Shown: one piece after another, positions 8,392 through 18,228 of the stretch
How positions within the stretch are numbered: the first letter of the stretch is position 1
Layout of the letters: each line of letters starts with the position of its first letter
NCBI GenBank assembly: GCA_945870555.1
Contig: CAMBSI010000005.1
Span: 1-38,401, forward strand
Source of the DNA: Staphylococcus epidermidis
Lineage (GTDB): Bacteria; Bacillota_I; Bacilli_A; RFN20; CAG-826
Reading direction: 5' to 3'
DNA length: 38,401 bases
Program-made: the position numbers and the translations under genes
Notes under the pieces: generated by a model
What the model was told of the DNA's origin: nothing
The model's input: only the letters and a program-made list of their open reading frames with translations
Databases searched by the model: none

Positions 8392-10227
8392 ATGAAAAAC
8401 CTCAAAATCGCCCTTGGGCAAATGCGGGTCATTCCTGGCCAACCTACACAAAATTTTGCAACGCTCGCAAACATGGTAGCGGATGCAAAACGCCAACTGG
8501 TTGATTTGATCGTCTTCCCAGAATTGTGCATCACCGGTTATTTAATTGGGGATCAATTCTTAGACAATGAATGGGTTGATTTTGCAGTCTCGTTTAACGA
8601 AAAAATTAAAAACCTATCCAAAGATATCATCATTGTCTGGGGAAATGTTTTTACGCTTGGCGCGAATCCAGCCATCACCAACAACGATTCACGGTTAGCA
8701 AAATTAAATGCAGCGTTTATGGCCTATAACGGTCAGTATTTAAATAGAAGCAACGGGGTTTATCCTGGGGTTTATCCAAAACGATTATTCCCAAACTATC
8801 GGATGTTTGATGACCAACGATATTTTTTACCTGGTCGTGAATTTGAAGAAAAATTAAACTTAAAAGTCAAATCCTTTTTAGATCCTTTAACGGTTGTTTA
8901 TCAAGGTGAAACCATTCGTTTTGGATTAGAAGTTTGTGAAGATATGTGGGATGCCGCGTATGGCTTTTCACCTTCACAAGAATACTTAAAGCAAGGCGTG
9001 GATTTACTGATTAACATTTCTGCTTCTCCATGGACGCTTGATAAAGAAAAGTCTCGCCAAGAACAAATTAAAAAACATGCAAAGGTTCCTTTTATTTTTG
9101 TGAATAAAGTTGGCGCTGATAACAATGGTAAGAATGTGGTCTTGTTTGAAGGTGGCTCGATGGTGTTTAATGCAAAAGGTGAGTTAGCGATACAAGCCAA
9201 TGAATTAGCTGAACCAGAATTACTCGTCAAACATCTTCAAGATACTCATCGACTACCTGCACAACCGAAAAAACTTTATGCGATGTTGAAAAAAGGAATT
9301 GCGTACTTTGATGAACAACTCTTCCAAAAAAAGGTGCCATGGATTGTCGGATTATCTGGCGGCATTGATAGTGCAGTCTCCACCGCTTTACTTACCGAAG
9401 TGGTTGGTAAAGATCGTGTTTATGCTTATTCGTTACCAACACCTTTCAATAGTGACACCACCAAACAAAATGCACGTGATATCGCTCAATCACTCGGCAT
9501 TCACTTTCAGGAAATTGGTATTCAACCCATTGTGGATGCATTTGTTCAGTTACAACCACAAACTGATCTCCTCACCAAAGAAAATATCCAAGCTCGTGTT
9601 CGTGGCAGTGTGTTGATGAATCTTGCCGCCGAGAAAAAAGGCGTCGTCTTAAATAACGGAAACAAAATTGAAATCGCGTTAGGATATACAACCCTTTATG
9701 GGGATACGATTGGTGCAATTGCCCCACTTGGTGATTTAACCAAGATGCAAATTAACGAATTGGCAACATGGATTAACGAGCACTGGAAAAAAACAATCAT
9801 TCCTAAGAATTTAATTGCAACCATTAAAGATGGCGTGCCAACCTTCGCTTTAAAACCATCCGCAGAATTAAAGACCAACCAAGTCGATCCGATGAAGTGG
9901 GGATACCACGATTGGTTAATCCATGAGCTGTTAAGTTTTCCTTCACTTGCACCTGAACGTATCTTAACGATGTATCATCAAAAAAAATTACCCCCTGTTG
10001 TTGAAACATTGGTCCGCCATTACGGTTTGACAGATGGTAAACTCTTTGTTCAAGATCTTGAATGGGTTTTAAACCTTTGGAATCGTTCCTATTTTAAACG
10101 GGTTCAAATGCCACCCAACATCATCATTTCTAAAGGTGCGTTTGGATATGACTACCGCGAAGCACAAATGGCTTATGAAAAAACAGCACATTATCTCGAA
10201 CTTGTCCGTTTGATTCGCCATGACTAA
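8392..10227 (+). CDS. nadE: Glutamine-dependent NAD+ synthetase
   Basis: N-terminal nitrilase domain (LIVFPELCITGYL, GLEVCEDMW) and C-terminal synthetase domain (IVGLSGGIDSAVS, GYTTLYGDTIGAIAPLGDLTK). Confidence 0.96.
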   Translation: MKNLKIALGQMRVIPGQPTQNFATLANMVADAKRQLVDLIVFPELCITGYLIGDQFLDNEWVDFAVSFNEKIKNLSKDIIIVWGNVFTLGANPAITNNDSRLAKLNAAFMAYNGQYLNRSNGVYPGVYPKRLFPNYRMFDDQRYFLPGREFEEKLNLKVKSFLDPLTVVYQGETIRFGLEVCEDMWDAAYGFSPSQEYLKQGVDLLINISASPWTLDKEKSRQEQIKKHAKVPFIFVNKVGADNNGKNVVLFEGGSMVFNAKGELAIQANELAEPELLVKHLQDTHRLPAQPKKLYAMLKKGIAYFDEQLFQKKVPWIVGLSGGIDSAVSTALLTEVVGKDRVYAYSLPTPFNSDTTKQNARDIAQSLGIHFQEIGIQPIVDAFVQLQPQTDLLTKENIQARVRGSVLMNLAAEKKGVVLNNGNKIEIALGYTTLYGDTIGAIAPLGDLTKMQINELATWINEHWKKTIIPKNLIATIKDGVPTFALKPSAELKTNQVDPMKWGYHDWLIHELLSFPSLAPERILTMYHQKKLPPVVETLVRHYGLTDGKLFVQDLEWVLNLWNRSYFKRVQMPPNIIISKGAFGYDYREAQMAYEKTAHYLELVRLIRHD

Positions 10228-10990
10228 TTTTCACCAAGCACCGGCAACATTCATCCAAAACATTTCCATCAATGTTCACGACCGTCAAAAGATGGTTCAA
10301 TTTTATCAGTGGTTAGGGATGGTGGTTTTATTTGAAAACCCAACCTCCACAACCCTCGGGACTTCTCAACCATTACTCACACTCATCCATGATCGACCTT
10401 ACACCATTGAGAAAAAACTCACTCAAGGTTTATACCATGTTGCATATTTAGTTCCAGATCGGCAAACCCTAGGTAGTGTACTCAATCATTTGCTGCAAGC
10501 GCGTTATCCGTTACAAGGTCTTTCTGATCATGGCGTTTCAGAAGCAATCTATTTAGCAGACCCAGAAGGAAATGGGATTGAAATTTATGCAGATCGTGAT
10601 CCTAAACATTGGCCTAAAGAAGGCAATCAATTAATCATGATCACGGACATGATGGCATACAAAGATGTGCTCGCCTTGGCAAAACCATTCAAAACCTTTC
10701 CCAAAGACACGGTACTTGGTCATCTTCATCTTCATGTGGGTGATTTAAAAGAAGCAACGTTACATTATCAACAATTGTTAAACTTTGACATCATGCAGCA
10801 TTACGGGGACAGTGCTACTTTTTTATCTTCAAGTGGTTATCATCACCATTTAGGAATTAACACCTGGCGAGGAAAAGATGTGCCAAAAAAAGATCCACTT
10901 ACAACGGGAATCATTGGTTATCAAGTGTTTGGTAAAAACATCAAATCTTTTGTTGATATCGTTGGTTTAAACGTGACAATTAAGTTTTAA
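10220..10990 (+). CDS. VOC-family (glyoxalase/extradiol dioxygenase, CatE-like) protein
   Basis: Two vicinal-oxygen-chelate repeats: HVAYLVPDR...YLADPEGNGIEIYADR and HLHLHVGDLKEATLHYQQLL. Overlaps nadE by 8 nt. Confidence 0.85.
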   Translation: MTNFHQAPATFIQNISINVHDRQKMVQFYQWLGMVVLFENPTSTTLGTSQPLLTLIHDRPYTIEKKLTQGLYHVAYLVPDRQTLGSVLNHLLQARYPLQGLSDHGVSEAIYLADPEGNGIEIYADRDPKHWPKEGNQLIMITDMMAYKDVLALAKPFKTFPKDTVLGHLHLHVGDLKEATLHYQQLLNFDIMQHYGDSATFLSSSGYHHHLGINTWRGKDVPKKDPLTTGIIGYQVFGKNIKSFVDIVGLNVTIKF

Positions 10991-12153
10991 AAAATTAATC
11001 CAAAGACCATCACAAGCAAGACTATCAATGGAGCGGGTATTTTTCTCATGAATAAAAGGAAAGTTGTTAGTACCACATAACCATAAGTTAACCATGATGG
11101 TGTCAATAAACTTAGCTGCGTCAATGCGGTGAGGGTGATCAGCGCGGCAGCAGCAACCCGAATGCCAGACAACATTTGTTTCATCCATTGCTGTTTTCTT
11201 AATCCTTGCCAAATCGGATAAATAAAATAAACGAGTAATATTCCTGGTAAAAAAATCACCAGACCAGAGGTTATCCCAATTAGCCAAGAGAATGAATCTC
11301 CAGCAGAAGCTTGCGCACCAACAAAAGCCGCAAAACTAAATAATGGACCAGGTATGGCTTGATCGATTGCATAACCTGCTAAAAAGGTTTCTAAAGAAAT
11401 AAACGTTTGTTGATTGACGAGATCCTGAATCATATACGGAATCACAATTTGACCGCCGCCGATCACGGAATATCCATAACGATAAAATGACGTCATCAAT
11501 TGAAACCATGGTTGTTGAATCCAAGTTAATAAGACGACGTTTAACATCGCGATGCTAACTACAAAGATTAACCAAATCCAATGCACGCGAACGGAAACAC
11601 TTGGGGCTTTGGATTTAACAGGATGCCAAATCCATTTAATCAAACCAGCGAGGATGAGAATCATAGGGACCGACCAACTGGCATAAGGTAGCAATAAGAA
11701 ACCCACGACGATGGATAAGAAAAATACAATCCAATCATCTTGTTTTTGAAGTACTTTTTTTGATAGTGACCAACCAGCGTATGCAATAAATCCAATTGCA
11801 ATCGAAGGAAGAATGTTGAGAAGGATTGAGAATTGGTTTTGGTTGATCACCACATCAAAGAAAACACCAACAAACGTCATGATTAAAATGGCTGGAAATG
11901 CCCAGACCATAAAAGTTAGGAATGCTAAGAGTGGTCCACCCACCATATAACCGATGGCAGTTATCGTTTGGGTGCTACTCGGTCCTGGAACAAGCGCAAA
12001 AACGCCAATCATTTCTGAAAGGGTTTCTTCATCAAGATATTTCTTTTTTTGGACAAGGATGTTTGAAAAGACACCATAATGTGCCTCTGGACCGCCAAAA
12101 CTACTAAGTGAACAAATCAGGACGTCAAAAAGAAAGCCTAGATATTTCCTCAT
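10987..12153 (-). CDS. chrA: ChrA-family chromate transporter (two-domain)
   Basis: FGGPEAHYGVF and GPSSTQTITAIGYMVGGPLLAF in the first half; YGYSVIGGGQIVIPYM and YAIDQAIPGPLFSFAAFVGA in the second half. Confidence 0.88.
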   Translation of the reverse strand: MRKYLGFLFDVLICSLSSFGGPEAHYGVFSNILVQKKKYLDEETLSEMIGVFALVPGPSSTQTITAIGYMVGGPLLAFLTFMVWAFPAILIMTFVGVFFDVVINQNQFSILLNILPSIAIGFIAYAGWSLSKKVLQKQDDWIVFFLSIVVGFLLLPYASWSVPMILILAGLIKWIWHPVKSKAPSVSVRVHWIWLIFVVSIAMLNVVLLTWIQQPWFQLMTSFYRYGYSVIGGGQIVIPYMIQDLVNQQTFISLETFLAGYAIDQAIPGPLFSFAAFVGAQASAGDSFSWLIGITSGLVIFLPGILLVYFIYPIWQGLRKQQWMKQMLSGIRVAAAALITLTALTQLSLLTPSWLTYGYVVLTTFLLFMRKIPAPLIVLLVMVFGLIF

Positions 12154-12491
12154 GATTGATCTTGAATCCACGTGGCGAGATTATTTAAAGCATGCACCGG
12201 AAGTGATGCTGTATGAAGAATCCTCCATGCACCTTTACTGGTCGTTGCTTCAGGAAAAATGGTTAATAAGTACGTAATCCCTTTTGGCCCAGGATAAATA
12301 CCAAGATGGTGTTCATAAAAGGCAAGATGGACTAGATTCTTTTTACCTTTAAAGGTTGGCATTTGATAACTCATCACGAGTTTTGCATCCTTGAGATGAG
12401 AAGAAAAGATTTGAAAAACCTTTTTTAATCGCGTTTGAACTTGACTCGGTGCATGTTGAATGTACTGTTCAAAAATTTCTGGATATGCCAT
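12150..12491 (-). CDS. DUF1801-family protein
   Basis: YQMPTFKGKKNLVHLAFYEHHLGIYPGPKGI is DUF1801/YdhG-like. ATGA overlap with chrA start. Confidence 0.7.
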   Translation of the reverse strand: MAYPEIFEQYIQHAPSQVQTRLKKVFQIFSSHLKDAKLVMSYQMPTFKGKKNLVHLAFYEHHLGIYPGPKGITYLLTIFPEATTSKGAWRILHTASLPVHALNNLATWIQDQS

Positions 12492-12548
12492 TTTATTTCC
12501 AAAATCATTATAAAGGTTTAAAATTAATCTCAATAGAGGAATGACATC

Positions 12549-14078
12549 ATGGAAAAAAAACAAAACCCCGATATTGCAATCTTATTAGCAGCGTTTGATA
12601 AACATCACGAGAAAACCAAAGCCCTTGATTACGTCATGAACGTCGCCAACTTTGACGCGGCTACGATTGCACCAAAAAACGATGGGGCAGTCAATGAACG
12701 TTCGCAAGCGATGGGTTTTTGGGCACTTGAAGGTTTCAACCACCAAAACAACCCAGATTATGACAAACTTATTTCCAACCTTGCTTCACATGCAGAAGCA
12801 TTGACTCCAGAAATGAAACGGACACTCGTATTGGTAAGAAAAAGAATTGATCAACTTAAAAAGATTGATCCAAAAGATTACCAAGACTTTGCAATCTTAT
12901 TATCCCAAGCACAAACCGTATGGGAAAAAGCAAAAGAAAAAAATGATTTCTCAAGTTATGCCCCTTACTTAGAAAAGATCCTTGGTTATGTTAGAAAATT
13001 TGCAACTTTAACCAAAACAGTAGAAGGACCTTTATACAATCAACTCCTTGATGATTATGAAGAAGGCAACACGATTGAAAAATTAGATGCTTTTTTTGCA
13101 ACCCTGAAAGCAAGAATTGTTCCGCTATTAAAAAAGATCCAACAATCCAAAGTCAAGATTCGCACGGACTTTATGTCACGTAAGTTTGCCAAACATGACC
13201 AATTGGCTTACGCAAAAAACTTATTAACCTTCATCGGTTACGACATGAATGCAGGTCTTCTTGCCGAATCGGTTCACCCATTTAGTAGCGAAATTAGCCC
13301 AAGTGATGTTCGCGTCACTACCCACGTCTATGAAGATAATTTCATTTCAAGTATTTACTCCACCGCCCACGAAGGTGGTCATGGTATCTACGAACAAAAC
13401 ATTGGCCCAAAATTAAAAGGTACCTTACTTGGGGGTGGTGCTGCGATGTCGATTCATGAATCTCAATCACGCTTTTATGAAAACGTACTCGGTCGATCTT
13501 ATGGATTTACAAAACTAGTCTTTCCTCAATTAAAGAAACAATTTAAAGAACAATTTAAAGATGTTCTCATTGATGAATACTATCAAGCGATCAACGAAGT
13601 CAAAGCATCGTTAATTCGAACTGAATCCGATGAATTAACCTATAGTCTTCACGTCATGGTCCGTTATGAAATTGAAAAACGTCTCATCGATGGTTCCTTA
13701 AAAGTGAAGGATTTACCAAAAGCTTGGAATGAACTTTATGAAAATTACCTTGGTGTCAAACCAAGTAATGACCGTGAAGGATGCTTACAAGATGTCCATT
13801 GGTCCGGTGGTTCTTTTGGTTATTTCCCTTCTTATGCATTAGGCAACGCCATATCGATTCAATTACTCAAGACCATGGAGAAAACCTTGTCGTTGGAAAA
13901 AACGATCGCAAGTGAAAACTTAATCCCCATTCGTGATTGGTTTTCAAAGCATGTGTATGTTCACGGAAAAATGTATCCACCTTTTGTCTTGTTAAAGAAG
14001 GTCACCGGTGAAGATTTAAATCCATCGTATTATTGTGACTATTTAGAAGCAAAATTTAGCAAAATCTACAAGATTTAA
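12549..14078 (+). CDS. M32-family metallocarboxypeptidase
   Basis: HEGGHGIYEQN zinc motif (HExxH), SIHESQSRFYENVLGRS, GCLQDVHWSGGSFGYFPSYALGN; SD upstream. Confidence 0.95.
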   Translation: MEKKQNPDIAILLAAFDKHHEKTKALDYVMNVANFDAATIAPKNDGAVNERSQAMGFWALEGFNHQNNPDYDKLISNLASHAEALTPEMKRTLVLVRKRIDQLKKIDPKDYQDFAILLSQAQTVWEKAKEKNDFSSYAPYLEKILGYVRKFATLTKTVEGPLYNQLLDDYEEGNTIEKLDAFFATLKARIVPLLKKIQQSKVKIRTDFMSRKFAKHDQLAYAKNLLTFIGYDMNAGLLAESVHPFSSEISPSDVRVTTHVYEDNFISSIYSTAHEGGHGIYEQNIGPKLKGTLLGGGAAMSIHESQSRFYENVLGRSYGFTKLVFPQLKKQFKEQFKDVLIDEYYQAINEVKASLIRTESDELTYSLHVMVRYEIEKRLIDGSLKVKDLPKAWNELYENYLGVKPSNDREGCLQDVHWSGGSFGYFPSYALGNAISIQLLKTMEKTLSLEKTIASENLIPIRDWFSKHVYVHGKMYPPFVLLKKVTGEDLNPSYYCDYLEAKFSKIYKI

Positions 14079-14107
14079 GAATTTCCTTTGACTCGTGATT
14101 CATTTGA

Positions 14108-14135
14108 TTGACTTATTTTTGGCGTTCTTTAAAAT
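14108..14135 (+). promoter_or_regulatory. Predicted sigma70-type promoter for the MFS gene
   Basis: TTGACT - 16 nt - TAAAAT; predicted TSS about 3 nt from ATG 14145. Confidence 0.55.
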
Positions 14136-14144
14136 AGTCATCAT

Positions 14145-15314
14145 ATGAACTTTTCAAAAGTATCCTTCATCCTCCAATCGATTGCGATGATGATTTTACT
14201 TGGGTCCGTTTATTTATGGGGTGTTTTTCGTGTTGACGTCGAATTGGTTTTTGGCGTGAATGCAAGTTTAAGCGGATTACCTTATATGGTGTCCTTGGTC
14301 AGTTATGCGTTATCGATGTTTGTTGCTGGAAGATACATGAAGACACATCGTTCCTGGATTATTTGGATTGGTGTCAGCAGTTTCGTCCTTGGATTTTGGT
14401 TGGCCAGTATGAGTACAGCATTCTATCAACTCGTGTTAAGTTATGGGTTTTTAATTGGAACCGGTGTTGGTTTACTTTATGGGGTACCCATTTATATCGT
14501 TCAACAATCCTTTGAAAAACACATTGGTTGGTACTCTGGATTAATCCTCATGGGGTTTGGTTTATCGAATACCATCATGACGCCAATCGTGAATACCGTC
14601 CTTTCAAACCAATCCATCCAAGACACGATGATGTTGTTGGGTTGGGTGGCGCTAGGTGTCTTTTCTTTGGCGATCTGGCCGTTATTTCAAAAACTTCCAC
14701 AACCAATCGCTCAGTCATCTTTACCGGTTACAACTTACGATAAGCCCGCTTTTCGTTCTTTATATGTTGTCTATATCCTAAGTCTTATATCTGGTTTAAC
14801 CATCGTCGGTATCACGTATCGCGTTGGCATCATCAGTTATCAATTTGATGATCAATTCATTACGATTGCGATTAGTATCTTTGCCTTCTTTAACGGCGTC
14901 TCCCGACCTTTTTTTGGCGGTCTGGTTGATCGCTTTGGTTTTTTTAAGGTCGCGTTTTATAGTTTAATGTCGTTGGTCGCAAGTGGGTTCATATCCTTAT
15001 TTAATAATGGTCAGTATCCTTTTTTATTTGCCATCAGTTATGGTGCGTTTTGGTTTGGTTTAGGGAATTGGATGGCATTGATGCCATTGTCGATTAAAAC
15101 AATTTTTGAGAAATCTCTATTTTCAAAACTTTACGGGAAATTGTTTACCGCATACGGTGTCGCTGCTGTGATTGGAACTTTATTTTCTGGGGCCATTCTT
15201 GACCTAACCCAAACCACGTGGCCAATTTACGCATTGATTGTTTGCGCCAATATCGTGAATCTATTCTTGGTTTTGTGGTTGAAACAACGTTATCAATTAA
15301 AGTTTTTTAAGTAG
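14145..15314 (+). CDS. MFS transporter, OFA (oxalate:formate antiporter-like) family
   Basis: About 12 hydrophobic segments; GTGVGLLYGVPIYIVQQSFEKHIGWYSGLILMGFGLSNTIMTP resembles the OFA subfamily. Confidence 0.8.
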   Translation: MNFSKVSFILQSIAMMILLGSVYLWGVFRVDVELVFGVNASLSGLPYMVSLVSYALSMFVAGRYMKTHRSWIIWIGVSSFVLGFWLASMSTAFYQLVLSYGFLIGTGVGLLYGVPIYIVQQSFEKHIGWYSGLILMGFGLSNTIMTPIVNTVLSNQSIQDTMMLLGWVALGVFSLAIWPLFQKLPQPIAQSSLPVTTYDKPAFRSLYVVYILSLISGLTIVGITYRVGIISYQFDDQFITIAISIFAFFNGVSRPFFGGLVDRFGFFKVAFYSLMSLVASGFISLFNNGQYPFLFAISYGAFWFGLGNWMALMPLSIKTIFEKSLFSKLYGKLFTAYGVAAVIGTLFSGAILDLTQTTWPIYALIVCANIVNLFLVLWLKQRYQLKFFK

Positions 15315-15860
15315 TTCGATTTTTGCAAAAGCTTTTTGATAAATGGGAATCATTCTTGGTTCATGGACGATCGTTAAGACGGTGGCAATCGGAAACCATT
15401 TTACCCCAGAGTTTTCTTCGACGTTCACAATTGGTTTTTCTTTTTCATCTGCAATCACAAGATAGGTGGCATTCAAATGAAGGTGGTCACTGACGTGTTT
15501 GCCGTGCTTGATGTGGTTGGGAACATAAATGGTATCCAACATAAATAATTCCTTAGAATAAAACCGAATTTTTTTTAGTCCTGATTCTTCTTCTGTTTCT
15601 TTTAATGCGACATGGAGCATGTCATCATCGCCATCATTATGGCCGCCAAACCAACCCCATGACTTATAAATATTATGATGAGCAAATAGCACCTTATCCA
15701 TCCGTTCATTAACAACAATCGTTGAGACTGTGAAGTGGGCAATCAGGTTGGTCCGAAGCAAGTAATCAGGATTACGGTCAATAAACGCCAAAATGGCGCG
15801 CTTATCAAACGCTTCCTGTTCGTTGTATGGTTGATAGGCTTGAATGATTTGCTTTAACAT
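15297..15860 (-). CDS. NUDIX hydrolase
   Basis: GWFGGHNDGDDDMLHVALKETEEESGL matches the NUDIX box. Confidence 0.85.
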   Translation of the reverse strand: MLKQIIQAYQPYNEQEAFDKRAILAFIDRNPDYLLRTNLIAHFTVSTIVVNERMDKVLFAHHNIYKSWGWFGGHNDGDDDMLHVALKETEEESGLKKIRFYSKELFMLDTIYVPNHIKHGKHVSDHLHLNATYLVIADEKEKPIVNVEENSGVKWFPIATVLTIVHEPRMIPIYQKAFAKIELLKKL

Positions 15861-15874
15861 CTTATTTATTTTAC

Positions 15875-15902
15875 TTGTTATAGGGTTTGAATAAAATATA
15901 AT
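15875..15902 (+). promoter_or_regulatory. Predicted sigma70-type promoter for the DUF1576 operon
   Basis: TTGTTA - 16 nt - TATAAT; predicted TSS about 2 nt from ATG 15911. Confidence 0.5.
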
Positions 15903-15910
15903 TATGAGTG

Positions 15911-17185
15911 ATGTTCCCTGAAATTAAAATCCCTTTTAAATGGTTCCTTGGATTGGCTCTTGGTGGTCTGGTTATCCTGTTACTCGCTGGTCCATTTATG
16001 CCACTAGCCAATGGCCTTATTTCCATTTACCTTCACCCATCCTTACTTGTCAGTGACTACGTGGCCATTGGTGGGTTACATGCTTCCATCGTCAATGCTT
16101 GGGTTGTCAGTTGGTTTGCTATCTTAGTGCTTCACCGCATGAAGGTTAAATTCTCAGGTGTGGCATTGGCAGGTGTGGTGACCATCTTAGGTTTTGCTTT
16201 TTTTGGAAAAAACTTGCTTAATATTGCTCCAGTTTGGTTAGGTTTTTATGTATACACATTGATGAAACGAACCGCGTTAAACCAATACACTGGCACATTC
16301 TTATTTGCAACCGGGATTGCTCCGATCACCAGTTTTATGATGTTTGGTATTCCTGGTTTAAGTTTAATGATTGCCATCCCACTCGGTATTTTATCCGGGA
16401 TCATTGCGGGTTGGTTAACTCCAATGGTGGTATCGATTGTTGGTAAATTTCACCAAGGTTATAACCTTTATAACACTGGTTTTGGTTTAGGTTTTATTGC
16501 CATGTTATTTACTGCAATCCTTAGAGCGTTCGGTGTTGATGTGGCGGTTGAAACAACCCTGACGTTCAACAACCACAACTTCTTCTTTTTCTTTACGCTT
16601 GTGACGTCATTACTTTTAATTATTGGGGCTTATGTCATCCATCGCCAAGCGCATCGGCCATGGTTGCGATTATTACAAAGCCCAGGGAACTTACCTTCAG
16701 ACTTTTATAAAGAGTATGGACTAGCAGCAACTTTGTTAAATGTTGGATTAATTGGATTATTAAGTTTGTTTCTTATTCAATCTTTAAATTTTCAAATTTC
16801 TGGTCCAATGTTAGCAGGCATTTTAACGTTCATGGGATTTGGTGCGTATGGAAAACACATACGAAATTCATTACCTGTCATCACCGGTTTAATCTTGGCT
16901 TCGATGATACCTGGATTTTCCTTAACCAATCTAGGTCCTAGTATTGCTGTGTTTTTTGTGACAGCCTTAGCACCCGTTGGTGGTAAGTTTGGCATTTTCT
17001 ATGGTTTACTTGCTGGATTTATTCACCTAATCATTGCCCCTCAAGCCCTAGCACTACAAGGTGGTTTTGATTTGTATAACAATGGATTTACGGGTGGTTT
17101 AGTCGCGGGTATCGTCGTCGTGATTGCTCAAAACTTTCCCATTTCAAGCATACGTTGGCCATTTCGCAAAACGGTTAAACACTAA
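15911..17185 (+). CDS. DUF1576-like polytopic membrane protein
   Basis: About 10 or more TM segments with GGLHASIVNAWVVSWF, FFGKNLLNIAPVWLGFYVYTLMKR and LYNTGFGLGFIAML/LYNNGFTGGLVAGI repeats. GTG 15908 is an alternative start. Confidence 0.6.
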   Translation: MFPEIKIPFKWFLGLALGGLVILLLAGPFMPLANGLISIYLHPSLLVSDYVAIGGLHASIVNAWVVSWFAILVLHRMKVKFSGVALAGVVTILGFAFFGKNLLNIAPVWLGFYVYTLMKRTALNQYTGTFLFATGIAPITSFMMFGIPGLSLMIAIPLGILSGIIAGWLTPMVVSIVGKFHQGYNLYNTGFGLGFIAMLFTAILRAFGVDVAVETTLTFNNHNFFFFFTLVTSLLLIIGAYVIHRQAHRPWLRLLQSPGNLPSDFYKEYGLAATLLNVGLIGLLSLFLIQSLNFQISGPMLAGILTFMGFGAYGKHIRNSLPVITGLILASMIPGFSLTNLGPSIAVFFVTALAPVGGKFGIFYGLLAGFIHLIIAPQALALQGGFDLYNNGFTGGLVAGIVVVIAQNFPISSIRWPFRKTVKH

Positions 17186-18228
17186 TGCAAAGCTTTCAAT
17201 CGGTTGCAGTCGTGATACCAGCTTTTCGCCCAAACGAAAACCTGATTAAACTAATTGAGCAAATCAGACGTCAATTCCATCAAACCATTATTGTGGTTGA
17301 TGATGGAAACCAAGATCAAAGCATCTTTGCCAAATTGAAGGATGTGGTTTTGTTACACCATCAAAAGAACCAAGGTAAAGGTGCAGCATTAAAAACCGCA
17401 TTTCGATATATTCTAGAAAACCTTGATCACATTGAAGGTGTGGTGACTGCGGATGCAGATGGTCAACATCCTGCAACGGATATCCAACGATTCGTTCAAT
17501 TACTCGATCAAGATAACCGCCCCTTTTATATGGCCACCAGAACCTTTGATCGTAGGACGCCGCTAACCAATCGATTAGGAAATCTCATCACAAGAAAAAT
17601 CTTTTCTTGGGTAACTGGGCAAACCTTATTAGATACACAAAATGGATTAAGGGGAATCCCGCGTTGGTTATTACCTTCATTGATCAAGATTCCTCAAAAT
17701 CGATACGATTATGAAATGGCAATGTTAAAGGATGTGGCTACTCAAAAAACAACGATTATCCAAGTGCCTACACAAACCATCTATGCACAAGAAGGTGCAG
17801 TGAGTTCGTTTAAACCCTGGAAAGATTCGGTCATGATCTATCGGATTTTATTGAAAAGCTTTATACGTTTCTTGTTTGTTGCCGTCACGAGTTTTATTTT
17901 GGATTATGCGTTGTACTTATTCTTTTATGAATTCATAGAAAGTTCCTGGCGCGTGATTTTGTCTGTGGTATTTGCAAGGTTAATTTCTGGTGTCATTAAT
18001 TACGCCCTTAATCGATTTTATAGTTTTCAATCCAACGCTAAATTTATCAAATCGGGATTACAATATTTGTTTTTGTTTTTCATCATCTTAACCGCCTCCG
18101 CTTTTGGTACGGACTTCATTGTATATTTAGGTTTATCTCACACGATTGCAAAGCCGTTGGTCGATATGGTTTTGTTTTTTGTTTCTTATCAAGTTCAAAA
18201 GCGTTATATTTTTAACACACCACAATGA
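17185..18228 (+). CDS. GT2 glycosyltransferase (DPM1-like) fused to GtrA-like membrane domain
   Basis: N-terminal VVIPAFRPNENLIKLI, IIVVDDGNQD, VVTADADGQHPATDI; C-terminal FLFVAVTSFILDYALYLFFYEF...NRFYSFQSN is GtrA-like. Confidence 0.88.
   Translation: MQSFQSVAVVIPAFRPNENLIKLIEQIRRQFHQTIIVVDDGNQDQSIFAKLKDVVLLHHQKNQGKGAALKTAFRYILENLDHIEGVVTADADGQHPATDIQRFVQLLDQDNRPFYMATRTFDRRTPLTNRLGNLITRKIFSWVTGQTLLDTQNGLRGIPRWLLPSLIKIPQNRYDYEMAMLKDVATQKTTIIQVPTQTIYAQEGAVSSFKPWKDSVMIYRILLKSFIRFLFVAVTSFILDYALYLFFYEFIESSWRVILSVVFARLISGVINYALNRFYSFQSNAKFIKSGLQYLFLFFIILTASAFGTDFIVYLGLSHTIAKPLVDMVLFFVSYQVQKRYIFNTPQ

Noticed and set aside
8901-9230. 109-aa minus-strand ORF inside nadE
   Set aside because: Shadow ORF antisense to a well-supported gene, low-complexity composition, no recognisable domain.
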